64,000 bases of DNA from Bryobacterales bacterium (GCA_016716385.1 JADJWL010000025.1:434001-498000); one strand, 5' to 3'. Positions 1 to 8,843 are shown, counted from the stretch's first letter. The notes: generated by a model from the letters alone, not told the origin. Made by a program: numbers and translations.

Positions 1-214
1 CGACATCGTCGGAAGTATCAGGTTTTGTTACAAATCAATCGATTTTGGTGACCAGTGGCCTCGTTGCGGACCACCGCTTAGAACAGCGCATGCAATACTA
101 GGTCCACAGCACCCTATCAGAAAACACTGGACCTTGCGGGAATCCGCGGGCCACGACAATGCCATTTCTGGGCACTTCGTCCCGAGATTTTGGCCGCCCG
201 GAGTCCTGGACCCA
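1..214. other. Left-edge noncoding stretch
   Basis: No reading frame here looks like a gene. The plus-strand frames starting near 134 are antisense shadows of the small XRE gene. The stretch lies downstream of the minus-strand polysaccharide operon. The only notable string is TACTAGGTCCACAG at 96-109, which resembles strings in two other noncoding stretches of the exosortase island. Confidence 0.5.
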
Positions 215-475
215 CTAGTTCACCCTCTTCAACGGGGCCTCAATGCCGTCCACGCCCTTCGGCTCAACCGCGGCCTCCAAGGGGGCGTCTTTGGCGAACA
301 GCCACTGCTCGTCACATTCCAGCAGGCCGGCGATCCTGCTTCGCATGTCCGCATTCGGCACCCGAAATCCGTTGACGATCTTGCTCAGGACGGTTTCGTC
401 CATGTCAAGCATTTGCGCCAGCCGGTTCTGCCGGATGCCGCACCTCCAGAGTTGAAGCTTCAGGTTCGGATACAT
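215..475 (-). CDS. Small XRE-like helix-turn-helix protein
   Basis: This is an 86-residue protein whose first half (about residues 14-37) reads as a Cro/C1-type helix-turn-helix. The string LAQMLDMDETVLSKIVNG is the recognition-helix region, and no catalytic domain follows. The ATG has an AGGAG nine bases upstream that overlaps the stop codon of the NusG-like gene, so the two are translationally coupled. It is the last gene of the Wzz-ATPase-kinase-NusG operon. By family it should bind DNA; a role as autoregulator of the polysaccharide operon is inference from position. The target is unknown. Confidence 0.75.
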   Translation of the reverse strand: MYPNLKLQLWRCGIRQNRLAQMLDMDETVLSKIVNGFRVPNADMRSRIAGLLECDEQWLFAKDAPLEAAVEPKGVDGIEAPLKRVN

Positions 476-487
476 GGGGAGGGACTC

Positions 488-1093
488 CTATGAGACAGGC
501 GTCCGATACGCCTCCGGGGCCGGTAGGTGCCCGTCGCGGCGAATCGGCTCTACGTCGTGGATATCGATTTCGGTGGCGACGGACTGCGACAACAGGTCGA
601 CCGTCAGGACCAGCCGGGTTTCACTCTTGAGTCGAAGCAGTCTGCCCTCCACATCCCGCAGGGGCCCTCGCGTTACCCGGACCCATGTGCCTTCACGAAG
701 GGAGGGATGCAAATAACAGTGCTTGTTCGATACCAGCAGCCGGCGGATCGAATCGATCTCCCTATCAGGGACCGGTTCGATTCCGGCTCCGCCTCCGAGA
801 ATGCGGACAACGCCATTGGTCCGCAGAACCTGAATCTGATGAACGGGCACGCCGGGAATCCGGACGAAGAGATAGCCGGGGAACACGGGCCGCTCCACCC
901 GCTTCTTCCGGTCTTTCCACTGATGCACTTCGTCGAACGCCGGCCAGTAGGTCTCGATGCCGTGGCGGCCCAATTCGGTCGACACGATCTTTTCGAAGCG
1001 CGAGCGCGTGTGGACGGCGTACCAGCGCGGTTCGACCGGCGGTACACTTGGCGGGATCACCCCCGCCTCGTACGGAATCGGAACTGTTGACAT
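488..1093 (-). CDS. UpxY/NusG-like transcription antiterminator
   Basis: The 201-residue protein has an N-terminal NGN domain (RWYAVHTRSRFEK near residues 23-35, then PVFPGYLFVRIP) and a C-terminal KOW-like domain (LREGTWVRVTRGPLRDVEG). This is the architecture of specialised NusG paralogues such as UpxY and LoaP, which bind RNA polymerase and keep long polysaccharide operons transcribed. The ATG at 1093 is chosen because AAGGGG lies about 8 bases upstream; a TTG at 1141 would add 16 residues with no ribosome-binding site. It follows the tyrosine kinase gene after 64 bases and is coupled to the XRE gene. Action on this operon or on linked glycan genes is inferred. Confidence 0.85.
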   Translation of the reverse strand: MSTVPIPYEAGVIPPSVPPVEPRWYAVHTRSRFEKIVSTELGRHGIETYWPAFDEVHQWKDRKKRVERPVFPGYLFVRIPGVPVHQIQVLRTNGVVRILGGGAGIEPVPDREIDSIRRLLVSNKHCYLHPSLREGTWVRVTRGPLRDVEGRLLRLKSETRLVLTVDLLSQSVATEIDIHDVEPIRRDGHLPAPEAYRTPVS

Positions 1094-1110
1094 AGCTTCG
1101 CCCCTTGGCT

Positions 1111-1126
1111 TACAGGGTGCACTGTA
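1111..1126. promoter_or_regulatory. Imperfect palindrome before the NusG-like gene
   Basis: TACAGGGTGCACTGTA is a near-perfect 16-base dyad (TACAG/CTGTA arms around GTGCAC). It lies in the 64-base gap between the kinase stop and the NusG-like start. It could be an operator for the XRE protein or part of an RNA leader; function is inferred only from symmetry and position. Confidence 0.3.
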
Positions 1127-1157
1127 AGCCATTGAAAACAATGAGGAACGGTCAGCC

Positions 1158-2009
1158 TTACTTCGACGGCTGCTCGCCGTCGTAATAGTAGTAGCCCGTT
1201 CTCTTCCCGAAAAACCAATCCTCGACGTGGTTCATCACCAGACCCAGGAGCTTCTCCTTCGGCACCTGCTTCAAGGCCCGCGCGCAAGATGCTTTCTCTG
1301 TGTGATCAGGGCGCACGACCATGAGGACGCCATCGGAGACCGCCTGAATCAGTTCATAGTCCGCGACCGTCTCTACGGGCGGACCGTCGACCACGACAAA
1401 GCGAAACTCGCTTCGCACTCTGTGACAAAGATCGCGCCAGCCGCCTGAGTCCAGCAGTTCGGCTGGATTGCGCCGCGCGATGCCGGCCGGCAGCACATGC
1501 AAGTTCGGAAGGGGCTCGATCCGGCTGACTACATCGTGAAATGCGGTGCCAGCGAGGACGTTTGCCAAGCCCTCGCTCCCCTGAATGCCGAGCGTCCTGG
1601 CCACGTTGGGCCGCCGTAAGTCGGCGTCCAGCAGCAGCACGTCACAGCCTTCGCGCAACGCCAGGACCCCGGCGAGGTTGATCGCGGTAGTCGTCTTGCC
1701 GTCACCGGGACCTGGGCTGGTCACGACGAAGAACCGCGGCTGCGCGGGATGATGGACGAGCTTCGTCCGGATGATCCGGTATTGCTCGCCGGCGCGGCTG
1801 CCGGCGCCGAAAGGAAGGACAGTTGCGGGCGCGGGCGGTTGAATCGGGATGACACGGACACCATCCCGCCTGGATTCGTCCGCGATACGAGGCACGACGT
1901 GTCCCGCGGCGTCGCCGAGCGACACCGTTCCGGCTCGCTCGATGATGTCCAGAGCGACGTCGGCAGCTTCTCCCTGCGCTCTCTTCAACGCGTCAAAAAG
2001 TCTGCTCAT
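1158..2009 (-). CDS. Exopolysaccharide BY-kinase (CpsD/EpsG-type tyrosine autokinase)
   Basis: This cytoplasmic P-loop kinase of about 283 residues has Walker A GPGDGKTTT, Walker A' LLLDADLRRP and Walker B VVVDGPP, and ends in a tyrosine cluster (GYYYYDGEQ), the usual autophosphorylation tail. It should partner the Wzz-like protein encoded two genes upstream to control polymer length and export. The start is the ATG at 2009, which overlaps the TGA of the ATPase gene (ATGA) and gives the MSRLFDAL N-terminus typical of exosortase-associated kinases. An upstream start at 2042 would lie inside the ATPase gene. Confidence 0.9.
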   Translation of the reverse strand: MSRLFDALKRAQGEAADVALDIIERAGTVSLGDAAGHVVPRIADESRRDGVRVIPIQPPAPATVLPFGAGSRAGEQYRIIRTKLVHHPAQPRFFVVTSPGPGDGKTTTAINLAGVLALREGCDVLLLDADLRRPNVARTLGIQGSEGLANVLAGTAFHDVVSRIEPLPNLHVLPAGIARRNPAELLDSGGWRDLCHRVRSEFRFVVVDGPPVETVADYELIQAVSDGVLMVVRPDHTEKASCARALKQVPKEKLLGLVMNHVEDWFFGKRTGYYYYDGEQPSK

Positions 2010-2974
2010 GACCGCGACTCCTTTCGCCAGAACTCCCACCACGACCGCACGAGCGGCTCACCGGAGGGCTGGTTCCACCAGCGGTTCTCATCCCAGGACG
2101 GAGGCGGTACATCGGCACCGAAACCCGCCTCCTCCTGGAGGCCCGGCCGATCTGGCTGCCGGAGGTCGACGGTAATGCAAAGATCCCGTGCCGCCTCGGC
2201 GACATCGGTGGTTGTGACCTCGGCCGCTCCCTGGGCGAAAGCCAGGAGCAGGGCATTGTCACAGATGGCGTTGATGACGCGGGGAATTCCATTCGAGGCC
2301 TCCGCGACCAGCCGAATGCTCTGCTCGGAAAAGGGGAGTTCGGCCTTGCTCAGACGCCGCCATCGGTGCCGGATGTAGGGACCGACCTCGTCGGCGATCA
2401 GGGGACGGATCGAGAGCCTGATTCTGATCCGCTGCTTCAGTTGGCGCATCTCGTGGCGGTCGAGAATCTCACTCAATTCGTCCTGACCGGCCAAGACGAC
2501 CTGAAGGAGCTTGGCGTGCTCGGTTTCGAAATTGGCCAGGAGACGGACCTCTTCGAGCAGGTCCATGCTCAGGCGGTGAGCTTCGTCGATGATGAGGACG
2601 GCGACGCGCCCGGACGCATTCACTTCGAGCAGAAACTGATGCAATAACCGCAACGCTTCCGCCTTGTTCGAGGGAACCTCCGGAATCCCGAAATCACCCA
2701 CGGCGGTCTGGAGAAACTCGAGAACAGACAGGACCGGATTCAGAATGAGACTGAACTGGACTCGCTCCGGGGGCATCTTCCTCATCACGGAGCGGAGGAG
2801 CGTAGTCTTGCCTGTACCGGCGTCGCCAGTCAGGACCGAGAAGCCCTTCTTTCCCAGGATGGCGTACGTCAATCCGGCCACGGCATCTTTGTGCCCCGAC
2901 GCAAGGAACAGCAGGCCGGGGTCGGGCGTCTGCCCGAAAGGATTGCGCCGGAGATGGAAATGGGACTCGTACAT
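2006..2974 (-). CDS. XrtA/PEP-CTERM-associated AAA ATPase (ExeA-like)
   Basis: The 322-residue protein begins MYESHFHLRRNPF, typical of ExeA/GspA-like ATPases, then shows Walker A GDAGTGKTT and Walker B VLIIDEAH, followed by a sensor region (GIPRVINAICDNALLLA). This family accompanies exosortase polysaccharide loci. The ATG at 2974 shares one base with the Wzz stop codon (TGATG), so translation is coupled; a GTG one codon earlier is possible. The C-terminal ~50 residues are Trp/Pro-rich and not recognised. The exact role in export or assembly is not known for the family. Confidence 0.88.
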   Translation of the reverse strand: MYESHFHLRRNPFGQTPDPGLLFLASGHKDAVAGLTYAILGKKGFSVLTGDAGTGKTTLLRSVMRKMPPERVQFSLILNPVLSVLEFLQTAVGDFGIPEVPSNKAEALRLLHQFLLEVNASGRVAVLIIDEAHRLSMDLLEEVRLLANFETEHAKLLQVVLAGQDELSEILDRHEMRQLKQRIRIRLSIRPLIADEVGPYIRHRWRRLSKAELPFSEQSIRLVAEASNGIPRVINAICDNALLLAFAQGAAEVTTTDVAEAARDLCITVDLRQPDRPGLQEEAGFGADVPPPSWDENRWWNQPSGEPLVRSWWEFWRKESRS

Positions 2975-4545
2975 CACACGCTTCCGGTGGACTGGTCAAT
3001 CGCGGGGACTCGTCCGAGAATAGGGTGTTCGTCGTCAAACTCCCACTCGCCCAGGACTTTGCCGTTCCTAAGTTCCCGCCCGATCCCCAAGAACAGCGCG
3101 AACAGCAGAGAGGCGAGGCAGCCCCCCGCGGCAAGGACCCGGCGGTTCGGCTTCACCGGTTTCTCCGGAACGTGCGCAAGATCCAGGATCGTGAAACGTT
3201 CCGACTGCTGCCGCCGCTCCATCTCGGCCGCCATTTCGGAGGCAAACGCCTTGTCGAGGAGGGACTGATAATTAGCCTTCGAGGTCTCGTAGTCACGGGT
3301 CAGCGCGGACATCTCCTGTTCGCGCACCGGGAGAACCTGCAGCCGGCCCTCGACCGAGCGCAATTCGCGCGTGAGGCGGTCGACCTCGGATTGACGATTA
3401 TCGATTTCCTGATCGAGCACGGACAATTGGGCGCGCAACGCTGCCAGTTGTTGGGCGTGTTCGGGAGAAGTGCCTGAGGGAACAGGCGGCAACTGGCGAT
3501 CTGGCTGTGAAGCCGCCTCGATCACCGCCAGCTGTTTCAGTTCCGCCGATTCCTGCTCCTGCTCGATCTTCTTCTGAACCGCGATCCGCGCCTTCAGGTC
3601 CTGGATGTCTGGATGCCCCTCCCGGAGCCGCTGCTGCAGCGCCGCCAGTTCGCCTTCGAGGATCTCCGACGGACGGGCCCGCTTGGCTTGCGGCACGATG
3701 CGCGATCCTCCGCCAGCGGTGGCCGCCGCGCGGACCGCGGAGCGCTCCAGCCGGGACAGCGTCTCCTGGTGCGCGACCGCAGCGTCAAGCGCACTCTGGG
3801 CCGTTACCCGATTCTGATGCGCCCGGCTGATGGCGTCCTGGTGGCCCTGGAGCTGGACGCGGAGTTGGTCGAGCGACGCCATGAGCGCCTTCTCCTGTTG
3901 CGGGAGTTCTCCGTTGTGGCGCAGCTTGTACACACTCACCCGCGCTTCTTGCGCATCCAGACTTTGCTTCGCCTGGTCGAGTTGACTCCGGAGGAAGTCA
4001 GTCGTTCCTTCCGCCTGCACCTCACGATTGCGGAAGTTCTCTTCGACGAAGTGGGTGCCGAGCTGGTTGACGACGGCGGCAATCACCTGGGGATCCGGAC
4101 CGAGAAAAGACACTTTGAACGCCCCCGGCCGATCCGGCCGGAATCCCTTCTCAATCGTAATTCCGATGTCCTGGCGCATCCGAGCGATGAGTTCGTCGCG
4201 GCTCAGCTTCGCCCGTTCCTTCATGTACAGATTGTGCTCTTCGATGATTCGAAGCAGCCGTGTACTGCTGAGAATCTGCTGGCTCAGCGAGGCTACCCGG
4301 TCCTGCAGGGAGGATTCTACGGTTGCACTGACGAACTTCTCGGGAATCTTCTGCGAGTCCACCAGGATCGTGGTCTCTGCCCGATAGACGAGGGGCAGTT
4401 GGAGAACTCCGAAGACGACCAGCACCGAGAGCAGCACCGTGACCAAAGCCACCAGACGAGCTTGCTTCCAGACCATCCGGACGATGCTGAGGATGTGTAT
4501 CGACGAACCTTCGGGCTCGTTAAACTCGTGCTCTGACTCAGACAT
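2974..4545 (-). CDS. Wzz/GumC-like polysaccharide chain-length protein
   Basis: This inner-membrane protein of about 523 residues has a short cytoplasmic N-terminus, one membrane segment (LVALVTVLLSVLVVFGVL), a Wzz periplasmic domain (YRAETTILVDSQ), long coiled coils rich in Gln/Glu/Arg (about residues 170-420), and a second membrane segment near the C-terminus (LAAGGCLASLLFALFLGIG). It is the co-polymerase that sets polymer length and docks the BY-kinase encoded downstream. The ATG at 4545 (MSESEHEF) is preferred over 4554 because AGGGA lies 8 bases upstream and the sigma-54 promoter would leave a very short leader. It is the first gene of the operon. Confidence 0.88.
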   Translation of the reverse strand: MSESEHEFNEPEGSSIHILSIVRMVWKQARLVALVTVLLSVLVVFGVLQLPLVYRAETTILVDSQKIPEKFVSATVESSLQDRVASLSQQILSSTRLLRIIEEHNLYMKERAKLSRDELIARMRQDIGITIEKGFRPDRPGAFKVSFLGPDPQVIAAVVNQLGTHFVEENFRNREVQAEGTTDFLRSQLDQAKQSLDAQEARVSVYKLRHNGELPQQEKALMASLDQLRVQLQGHQDAISRAHQNRVTAQSALDAAVAHQETLSRLERSAVRAAATAGGGSRIVPQAKRARPSEILEGELAALQQRLREGHPDIQDLKARIAVQKKIEQEQESAELKQLAVIEAASQPDRQLPPVPSGTSPEHAQQLAALRAQLSVLDQEIDNRQSEVDRLTRELRSVEGRLQVLPVREQEMSALTRDYETSKANYQSLLDKAFASEMAAEMERRQQSERFTILDLAHVPEKPVKPNRRVLAAGGCLASLLFALFLGIGRELRNGKVLGEWEFDDEHPILGRVPAIDQSTGSV

Positions 4546-4569
4546 GGAACGCATCCCTGCCCCTCAACC

Positions 4570-4587
4570 TTGCACGGCTCGTGCCAA
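4570..4587 (-). promoter_or_regulatory. Sigma-54 (RpoN) promoter of the Wzz operon
   Basis: On the minus strand the sequence reads TTGGCACG-AGCC-GTGCAA. The -24 GG and -12 GC are separated by exactly 10 bases, and the -24 element matches the consensus TTGGCACG in full. Transcription would start near 4560, just before the Wzz start. An NtrC-class activator with GAFTGA is encoded in the same island (11466-12860), so regulation by it is a direct expectation. Confidence 0.75.
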
Positions 4588-4600
4588 TAACTTGTTGGCA
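4582..4600. promoter_or_regulatory. Inverted repeat overlapping the -24 element
   Basis: TGCCAA-TAACTTG-TTGGCA is a perfect 6-base inverted repeat with a 7-base spacer, and its left arm overlaps the -24 element of the sigma-54 promoter. Related GTTGGC/GCCAAC dyads occur at 7080-7107 and 9344-9364. It could be an operator; this is inference. Confidence 0.35.
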
Positions 4601-4746
4601 TGCGCAGTCCTTGTCCTATCAATATGTTAGGCGGGCTGTGGTCCATCTAGGATCGCTACCAGTTTGGTTCGGAATCCCGAAGATCAGGGACAAGTCCCAA
4701 AGGGTGGTGACCACGAAGTAGGCTAAGTGAAACGCCGTAGACGAAT

Positions 4747-7041
4747 CTATCGCGCGGACTCAGCCATTCTCCGGGCTTCTTCAGCTTCTGGGAGATTGGG
4801 GTCGATGCGCCGGGCTGCGGCAAGCGTTTGATGGCCCAGGTCTGACTTACCAGCGCCGAAGTACGCCATCGCGAGGTTGTACTTGGTGCGGGCGCTCTTT
4901 GAACCAGCAGCGGCGATCTTGAGATGCTCCGCGGCCTGGTTGAACTGCTCCATTTTCAGGTAGATTGAACCCAAGGTATCGTCGAACTCAGGGTTGTCGG
5001 GGTGCGCTTGCTTGGCCTGCCTGGCTAGCATGAGCGCCTCGGAAAGGGTCTTGGGGTTCTCGCTCAGGCGCATCGCCAAGTTGTTCTTTGCCACGCCATG
5101 GCTGGGCTCAACCCGCAGCAGTGCTGCGTAGGCCTTGATCGCTGCATCGTGGCGGCCCATTCCTTCTTCGATCATGCCGAGAGCCAAGAGAGCGTCCGCA
5201 TGACTCGGGTCGCGGTCCAGAATACGCTCCACGCGTTTCCTTGCCGGGTCCCACTGGCGCTTGACCATGTCGAGCCGGGCGAGAGACATAGCGGCAGCGG
5301 CGTGGGTGGAACTTGCCAGCAAAGCGCTATTGTAAGCTGCTGTTGCGGCCGCAGTGTCCCCTGACCGCTCCAGCCAGCTACCAAGAACGTAGTGCAGGTC
5401 AGCCGACGGCTGGACCTTCGCTATCTGGGCCCGGATCCGCTCCACTGCCTCAGGCAGTCTGCCCTCGGCCGCGAAACTAAAAGCAATCGAACTGAGTGCT
5501 TCGGCATTACCGGGATCGGCTGCTAACGCCTGTTCGAGCACCGTGCGGGCACTAGCGAAACGTTTGTCCTGCAGGTCCAGAAGACCAACCTGCACAAGTG
5601 TTGCCGGGTTTCGCGAGATCGCAAGCGCTCGGTTCACCTCGGACCTCGCTTCCGCGTAGCGGGCCAATCCGATCAGGACCCACCCGCGTTCGACGAGCCA
5701 ATTCAATTCCGCCCGCTGGGGCTGCTGGGCGCCATTGAGGACGGAGAGGGAACCGTTCAAATCCTTCGCGTTCCGGAGTGATTGGGCCAACTCGAGTCTG
5801 GCAGACAAGGCGCCAGGATCGAGATCCAGGACCTGCCGCAACTCTGCCCTGTAATCCTCGATCCGCCCTTGCCCCCGGTAGGCGTGAGCTAAGGAATAAG
5901 TCGCCGACGGTGATCGCGGTCGCAGCTTCAACGCTTCGTTCAGTGCGCCCTCGGCTTCCCGAAATCGTTGTGCCCGCAGATGGATGCGCCCCTGCTGTTC
6001 GAGAGCGGCGGCGTCTCGGGGGTTCTTGCGCAGGGCCTCGGCCACCAATCCTTCTGCTTCGGCAACCTGGTCGGCAGCCAAGTAGAGACCGGCGAGTTGA
6101 GAACGTACACCAGCATTCCCGGGATCCTCAGCGAGACGCCGCTTCAGATCCTCAATCGCGGCCTCCCGCTGGCCCGTTTGGAGCAGGAACTGGGCGTGGG
6201 CGGTGCGGTACGAGCCGCCTGGCAAGTCGGAGAGGGTCTGGAGGACCTTTTCGGCGTCGCTGATGCGGCCAGCCCGCTGCAGGACTTTTGCCAACTGTAT
6301 CAGGGCGGGCGCATTCTGCGGATCGATTGAGAGTGCACCGCGAAACTGCGCCTCGGCCGCCTCCGGCTGACCAGTCACGAAATGAAACGACCCCAGGGCA
6401 ACCAGGGCTTCGGGCGAGTTCGGCGCCTGATCCACCGCTGCACGCAAGATCCGCTCGGCAGACCTCGGATCCCGGTTGGCCGTGAAATGGATCAAGGCCA
6501 GGGTAGAGGAGGAGGGCAAATGAGCAGGATTCGCAGCCAGAGCGCTCTTGAGGCTCTCGATCGCGGCGTCTACCCGTTCCTGCCGCCATTCTGCGACAGC
6601 CAATGCGTGAAGAAGATCCGGGTCATCCGGACGAAGATCCAACCCCTCCCGTGCATATTCCTCAGCCAGCTTGGCCAGTTGCCGGTCTCCGGACCCGCCA
6701 AGAATCTCGGCCAGGCGCTGTCGGGAGCCGACATGTGCCGGTTCCAGGTCAGCGGCCTTCTTCAGGTATGGAATCGCTTCGGCGATGGCGCCGCGTCCGA
6801 TTAGCGCCAGTGCCATCTGATACTGCACTTCCGAATTCCGAGGCGTGGCCTGCGCAGCGTTCTGAAGCTCGACGATGGCGCGGTCATAGTCCAGACGCTC
6901 CATCGATTCCTTGGCGGACTGGAGCCAAGTGGCGCTTTTCTCTTCAGGGCTCCGGACGCATGCAGTCGTGAAACCCAGCAGAGAGAGAGCAACACAGAAG
7001 GGCAGAAGGGGATGAACGCTCCTGGCGCTGGCACTTCTCAT
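4747..7041 (-). CDS. prsT: PEP-CTERM system TPR lipoprotein (PrsT-like)
   Basis: The predicted protein of about 764 residues has an N-terminal signal peptide ending LLGFTTAC, so the Cys at about residue 28 is the probable lipidation site. Most of the rest is tandem tetratricopeptide repeats (more than 15). This matches PrsT-type TPR lipoproteins next to exosortases, which probably scaffold polysaccharide or protein export in the periplasm; family members are usually somewhat longer. The ATG at 7041 is chosen because GGAG lies 6 bases upstream and it gives a clean signal peptide; 7053 and 7167 also exist. It is the third minus-strand gene after the exosortase and a PEP-CTERM protein. Confidence 0.82.
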   Translation of the reverse strand: MRSASARSVHPLLPFCVALSLLGFTTACVRSPEEKSATWLQSAKESMERLDYDRAIVELQNAAQATPRNSEVQYQMALALIGRGAIAEAIPYLKKAADLEPAHVGSRQRLAEILGGSGDRQLAKLAEEYAREGLDLRPDDPDLLHALAVAEWRQERVDAAIESLKSALAANPAHLPSSSTLALIHFTANRDPRSAERILRAAVDQAPNSPEALVALGSFHFVTGQPEAAEAQFRGALSIDPQNAPALIQLAKVLQRAGRISDAEKVLQTLSDLPGGSYRTAHAQFLLQTGQREAAIEDLKRRLAEDPGNAGVRSQLAGLYLAADQVAEAEGLVAEALRKNPRDAAALEQQGRIHLRAQRFREAEGALNEALKLRPRSPSATYSLAHAYRGQGRIEDYRAELRQVLDLDPGALSARLELAQSLRNAKDLNGSLSVLNGAQQPQRAELNWLVERGWVLIGLARYAEARSEVNRALAISRNPATLVQVGLLDLQDKRFASARTVLEQALAADPGNAEALSSIAFSFAAEGRLPEAVERIRAQIAKVQPSADLHYVLGSWLERSGDTAAATAAYNSALLASSTHAAAAMSLARLDMVKRQWDPARKRVERILDRDPSHADALLALGMIEEGMGRHDAAIKAYAALLRVEPSHGVAKNNLAMRLSENPKTLSEALMLARQAKQAHPDNPEFDDTLGSIYLKMEQFNQAAEHLKIAAAGSKSARTKYNLAMAYFGAGKSDLGHQTLAAARRIDPNLPEAEEARRMAESAR

Positions 7042-7079
7042 CGCTTGCTCCATCTTACCGACATCCATCCACGGGGTGC

Positions 7080-7107
7080 GTTGGCGATACAATACCGAAC
7101 CGCCAAC
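7080..7107. promoter_or_regulatory. Inverted repeat upstream of the TPR lipoprotein gene
   Basis: GTTGGCG and CGCCAAC form a perfect 7-base dyad with a 14-base spacer, 39 bases upstream of the TPR gene start. It resembles the dyads at 4582-4600 and 9344-9364. A regulatory role is possible, but no promoter elements are evident. Confidence 0.3.
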
Positions 7108-7153
7108 ACCTCTGGGTCTCAACCGCCCAATGATAACGAGGGACTGGAGAGGA

Positions 7154-7786
7154 TCAGCGAACTGCAACGGCTCGTCGACGGGTCACGACCCACAAGCCGA
7201 CCAATCCGCCGAGCAGGAACGGGATCTCAATGCTGTCGCCTTCGGGGACCGTAAGAGCCTCCGAGGTGATACGGCCGCGAGCGGGATCGTAGTCAGCTTG
7301 AATCGAGGCCGTACCCAGGAGTGTGTCCTTCGCCATCGTGACGAGGAAGGCCCAGGAGTACGAGGCACCTTGCACTACCTCCGCCCCGTTCGGAACCGTG
7401 CTGTCGAAACAGACCCATCCACTCCCACTACTTGGCTGTCCGCAGTCTCTCGGGACAGGCGAATTCAGAACCGCCCCTTTCAGGTCCCATGTGCCAGGCA
7501 AGGGAGCGTCGAGCAACTGCGCACTGATCACACTTGTCGTGACCTTCACCGCAACAGCACCCACGTACTGGCCAAGGACCGAGGACGCGGGACTGATCAT
7601 GTTAATGGTCAACCGGAAGGAGTGCGTTTCAGTGTCCCCGGTCTGATCGGTTTGGCCAAAGTGGTCGAGCACGTATTCGTTGCCGAAACATGAACCACAA
7701 TTGCTCGGACCGATCGACCCGGCAGTCAAGGGCGTCACCGCCATCGCTGACACGACCATGAGAATGGGGAGAATCCGAATGTACAC
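7154..7786 (-). CDS. Secreted PEP-CTERM-like protein with a variant sorting motif
   Basis: The 210-residue protein has a signal peptide (YIRILPILMVVSAMAVTPLTAG), a Cys-containing central region without a recognised domain, and a C-terminal tripartite sorting signal: VPEGDS, a hydrophobic stretch (IPFLLGGLVGLWVV) and a basic tail (TRRRAVAVR). The motif is VPEG rather than the usual VPEP. The GTG start at 7786 is supported by GGAGG five bases upstream. Lying directly between the exosortase and the TPR lipoprotein, it is a likely substrate of that exosortase. Surface location is inferred. Confidence 0.75.
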   Translation of the reverse strand: MYIRILPILMVVSAMAVTPLTAGSIGPSNCGSCFGNEYVLDHFGQTDQTGDTETHSFRLTINMISPASSVLGQYVGAVAVKVTTSVISAQLLDAPLPGTWDLKGAVLNSPVPRDCGQPSSGSGWVCFDSTVPNGAEVVQGASYSWAFLVTMAKDTLLGTASIQADYDPARGRITSEALTVPEGDSIEIPFLLGGLVGLWVVTRRRAVAVR

Positions 7787-7955
7787 AGTGCCCTCCGCTT
7801 GCGAACGATGCCGGCGTGGCGGCGCGCCACCCGAGCTTGATATCAGGTTAGGGCGCTTGGCGTCTAGTGTCAATCCCCGAGAGCAGAGAAACGCCTGATT
7901 CAGGTACCGAGGAGTACTGGCGCTGGCGGTGACGTACTGGCAAAGCCACACGAAT

Positions 7956-8843
7956 TCAGTCTCGAGAGACTTGCTTCTCGACGGGAATCGATCGCGGCTC
8001 GGCGGAGCCGGCCGACGGCCCGTCCCATCGTCTCACCACCAGGAGACAGAGCGTCAGCAGAAACAGGGCCAGAACGGAGAACGGCAGGCCGCCCCGCCGG
8101 TGAAGCGGGCCGTAGAAAAACTCAGTCGACACGTACGTCCCGAGCCAGGAGATGGTGGCAATTCGCAGCGCGTTCTTCGCGATGGTGATTGGGATGGTCA
8201 GGAGAACCAGCAGCACCTTCGCCCGGGCAGACAGGAGAAAGAGGTGAGCGAGCACTAGTCCCGCGATGAAGAGCGCGATGCTCGAACGGATCCCGCTACA
8301 CTCTCGAGCCACCTCGATCTGCACTCCGGGCAGGGAAAACACAAGCCCATCGCGAAACATGGTCGTTCCAGTCAGTTGGAAGATGACGTGGGTGACCTCG
8401 GCCGAGGCGTGCTGCAAGACGGTTTCGATCGCGGAGATGAGGGCAGGGGGCAGAGGCACGGCCAGGAACAACATCGCCAAAGGGTAGCGGGCGCGATACG
8501 CCGGTCCAGCTCCGTAAACTCCAAGGAAAGCGGAAACCCAGGCGACGACAAAGCCCACCATCTTCAGCGTGAGGTCCGCCAGCGGCGCCCACCAGGCAAG
8601 CAGAATTCCTGCCGCCAGCCCCGCGATTCCCGCCACGGGCAGAAAGCGGGCCGGCGTGAAGACGTGCTGCCGGCGGTACAGGATGAGCCCAAAGGCAATC
8701 CATGGGATTAATAAGGTGTGCGAATACTGCTCGTTCTGGCGGGACAGTTGAATCGCCGCCGATAGCGGCTCACGTAGCGCGACGAGTAGCGCGGCCGAAA
8801 GAGCCGCAAACAAGGCATGGCGCGTGGCCGATGTGGTGGGCAT
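7956..8843 (-). CDS. Exosortase (PEP-CTERM processing transpeptidase)
   Basis: This 295-residue integral membrane protein has about eight hydrophobic segments and the full exosortase triad: Cys182 in AREC-SGIRSS, Arg227 in KNALRIATIS and His248 in GPLHRRGG. Exosortases cleave the C-terminal PEP-CTERM signal at the inner membrane and are thought to transfer the protein to an extracellular partner. It has the core domain only, with no EpsI-like C-terminal extension. It heads a minus-strand group with a PEP-CTERM-like protein and the TPR lipoprotein, and the exosortase-associated ATPase and kinase are encoded nearby. Confidence 0.92.
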   Translation of the reverse strand: MPTTSATRHALFAALSAALLVALREPLSAAIQLSRQNEQYSHTLLIPWIAFGLILYRRQHVFTPARFLPVAGIAGLAAGILLAWWAPLADLTLKMVGFVVAWVSAFLGVYGAGPAYRARYPLAMLFLAVPLPPALISAIETVLQHASAEVTHVIFQLTGTTMFRDGLVFSLPGVQIEVARECSGIRSSIALFIAGLVLAHLFLLSARAKVLLVLLTIPITIAKNALRIATISWLGTYVSTEFFYGPLHRRGGLPFSVLALFLLTLCLLVVRRWDGPSAGSAEPRSIPVEKQVSRD

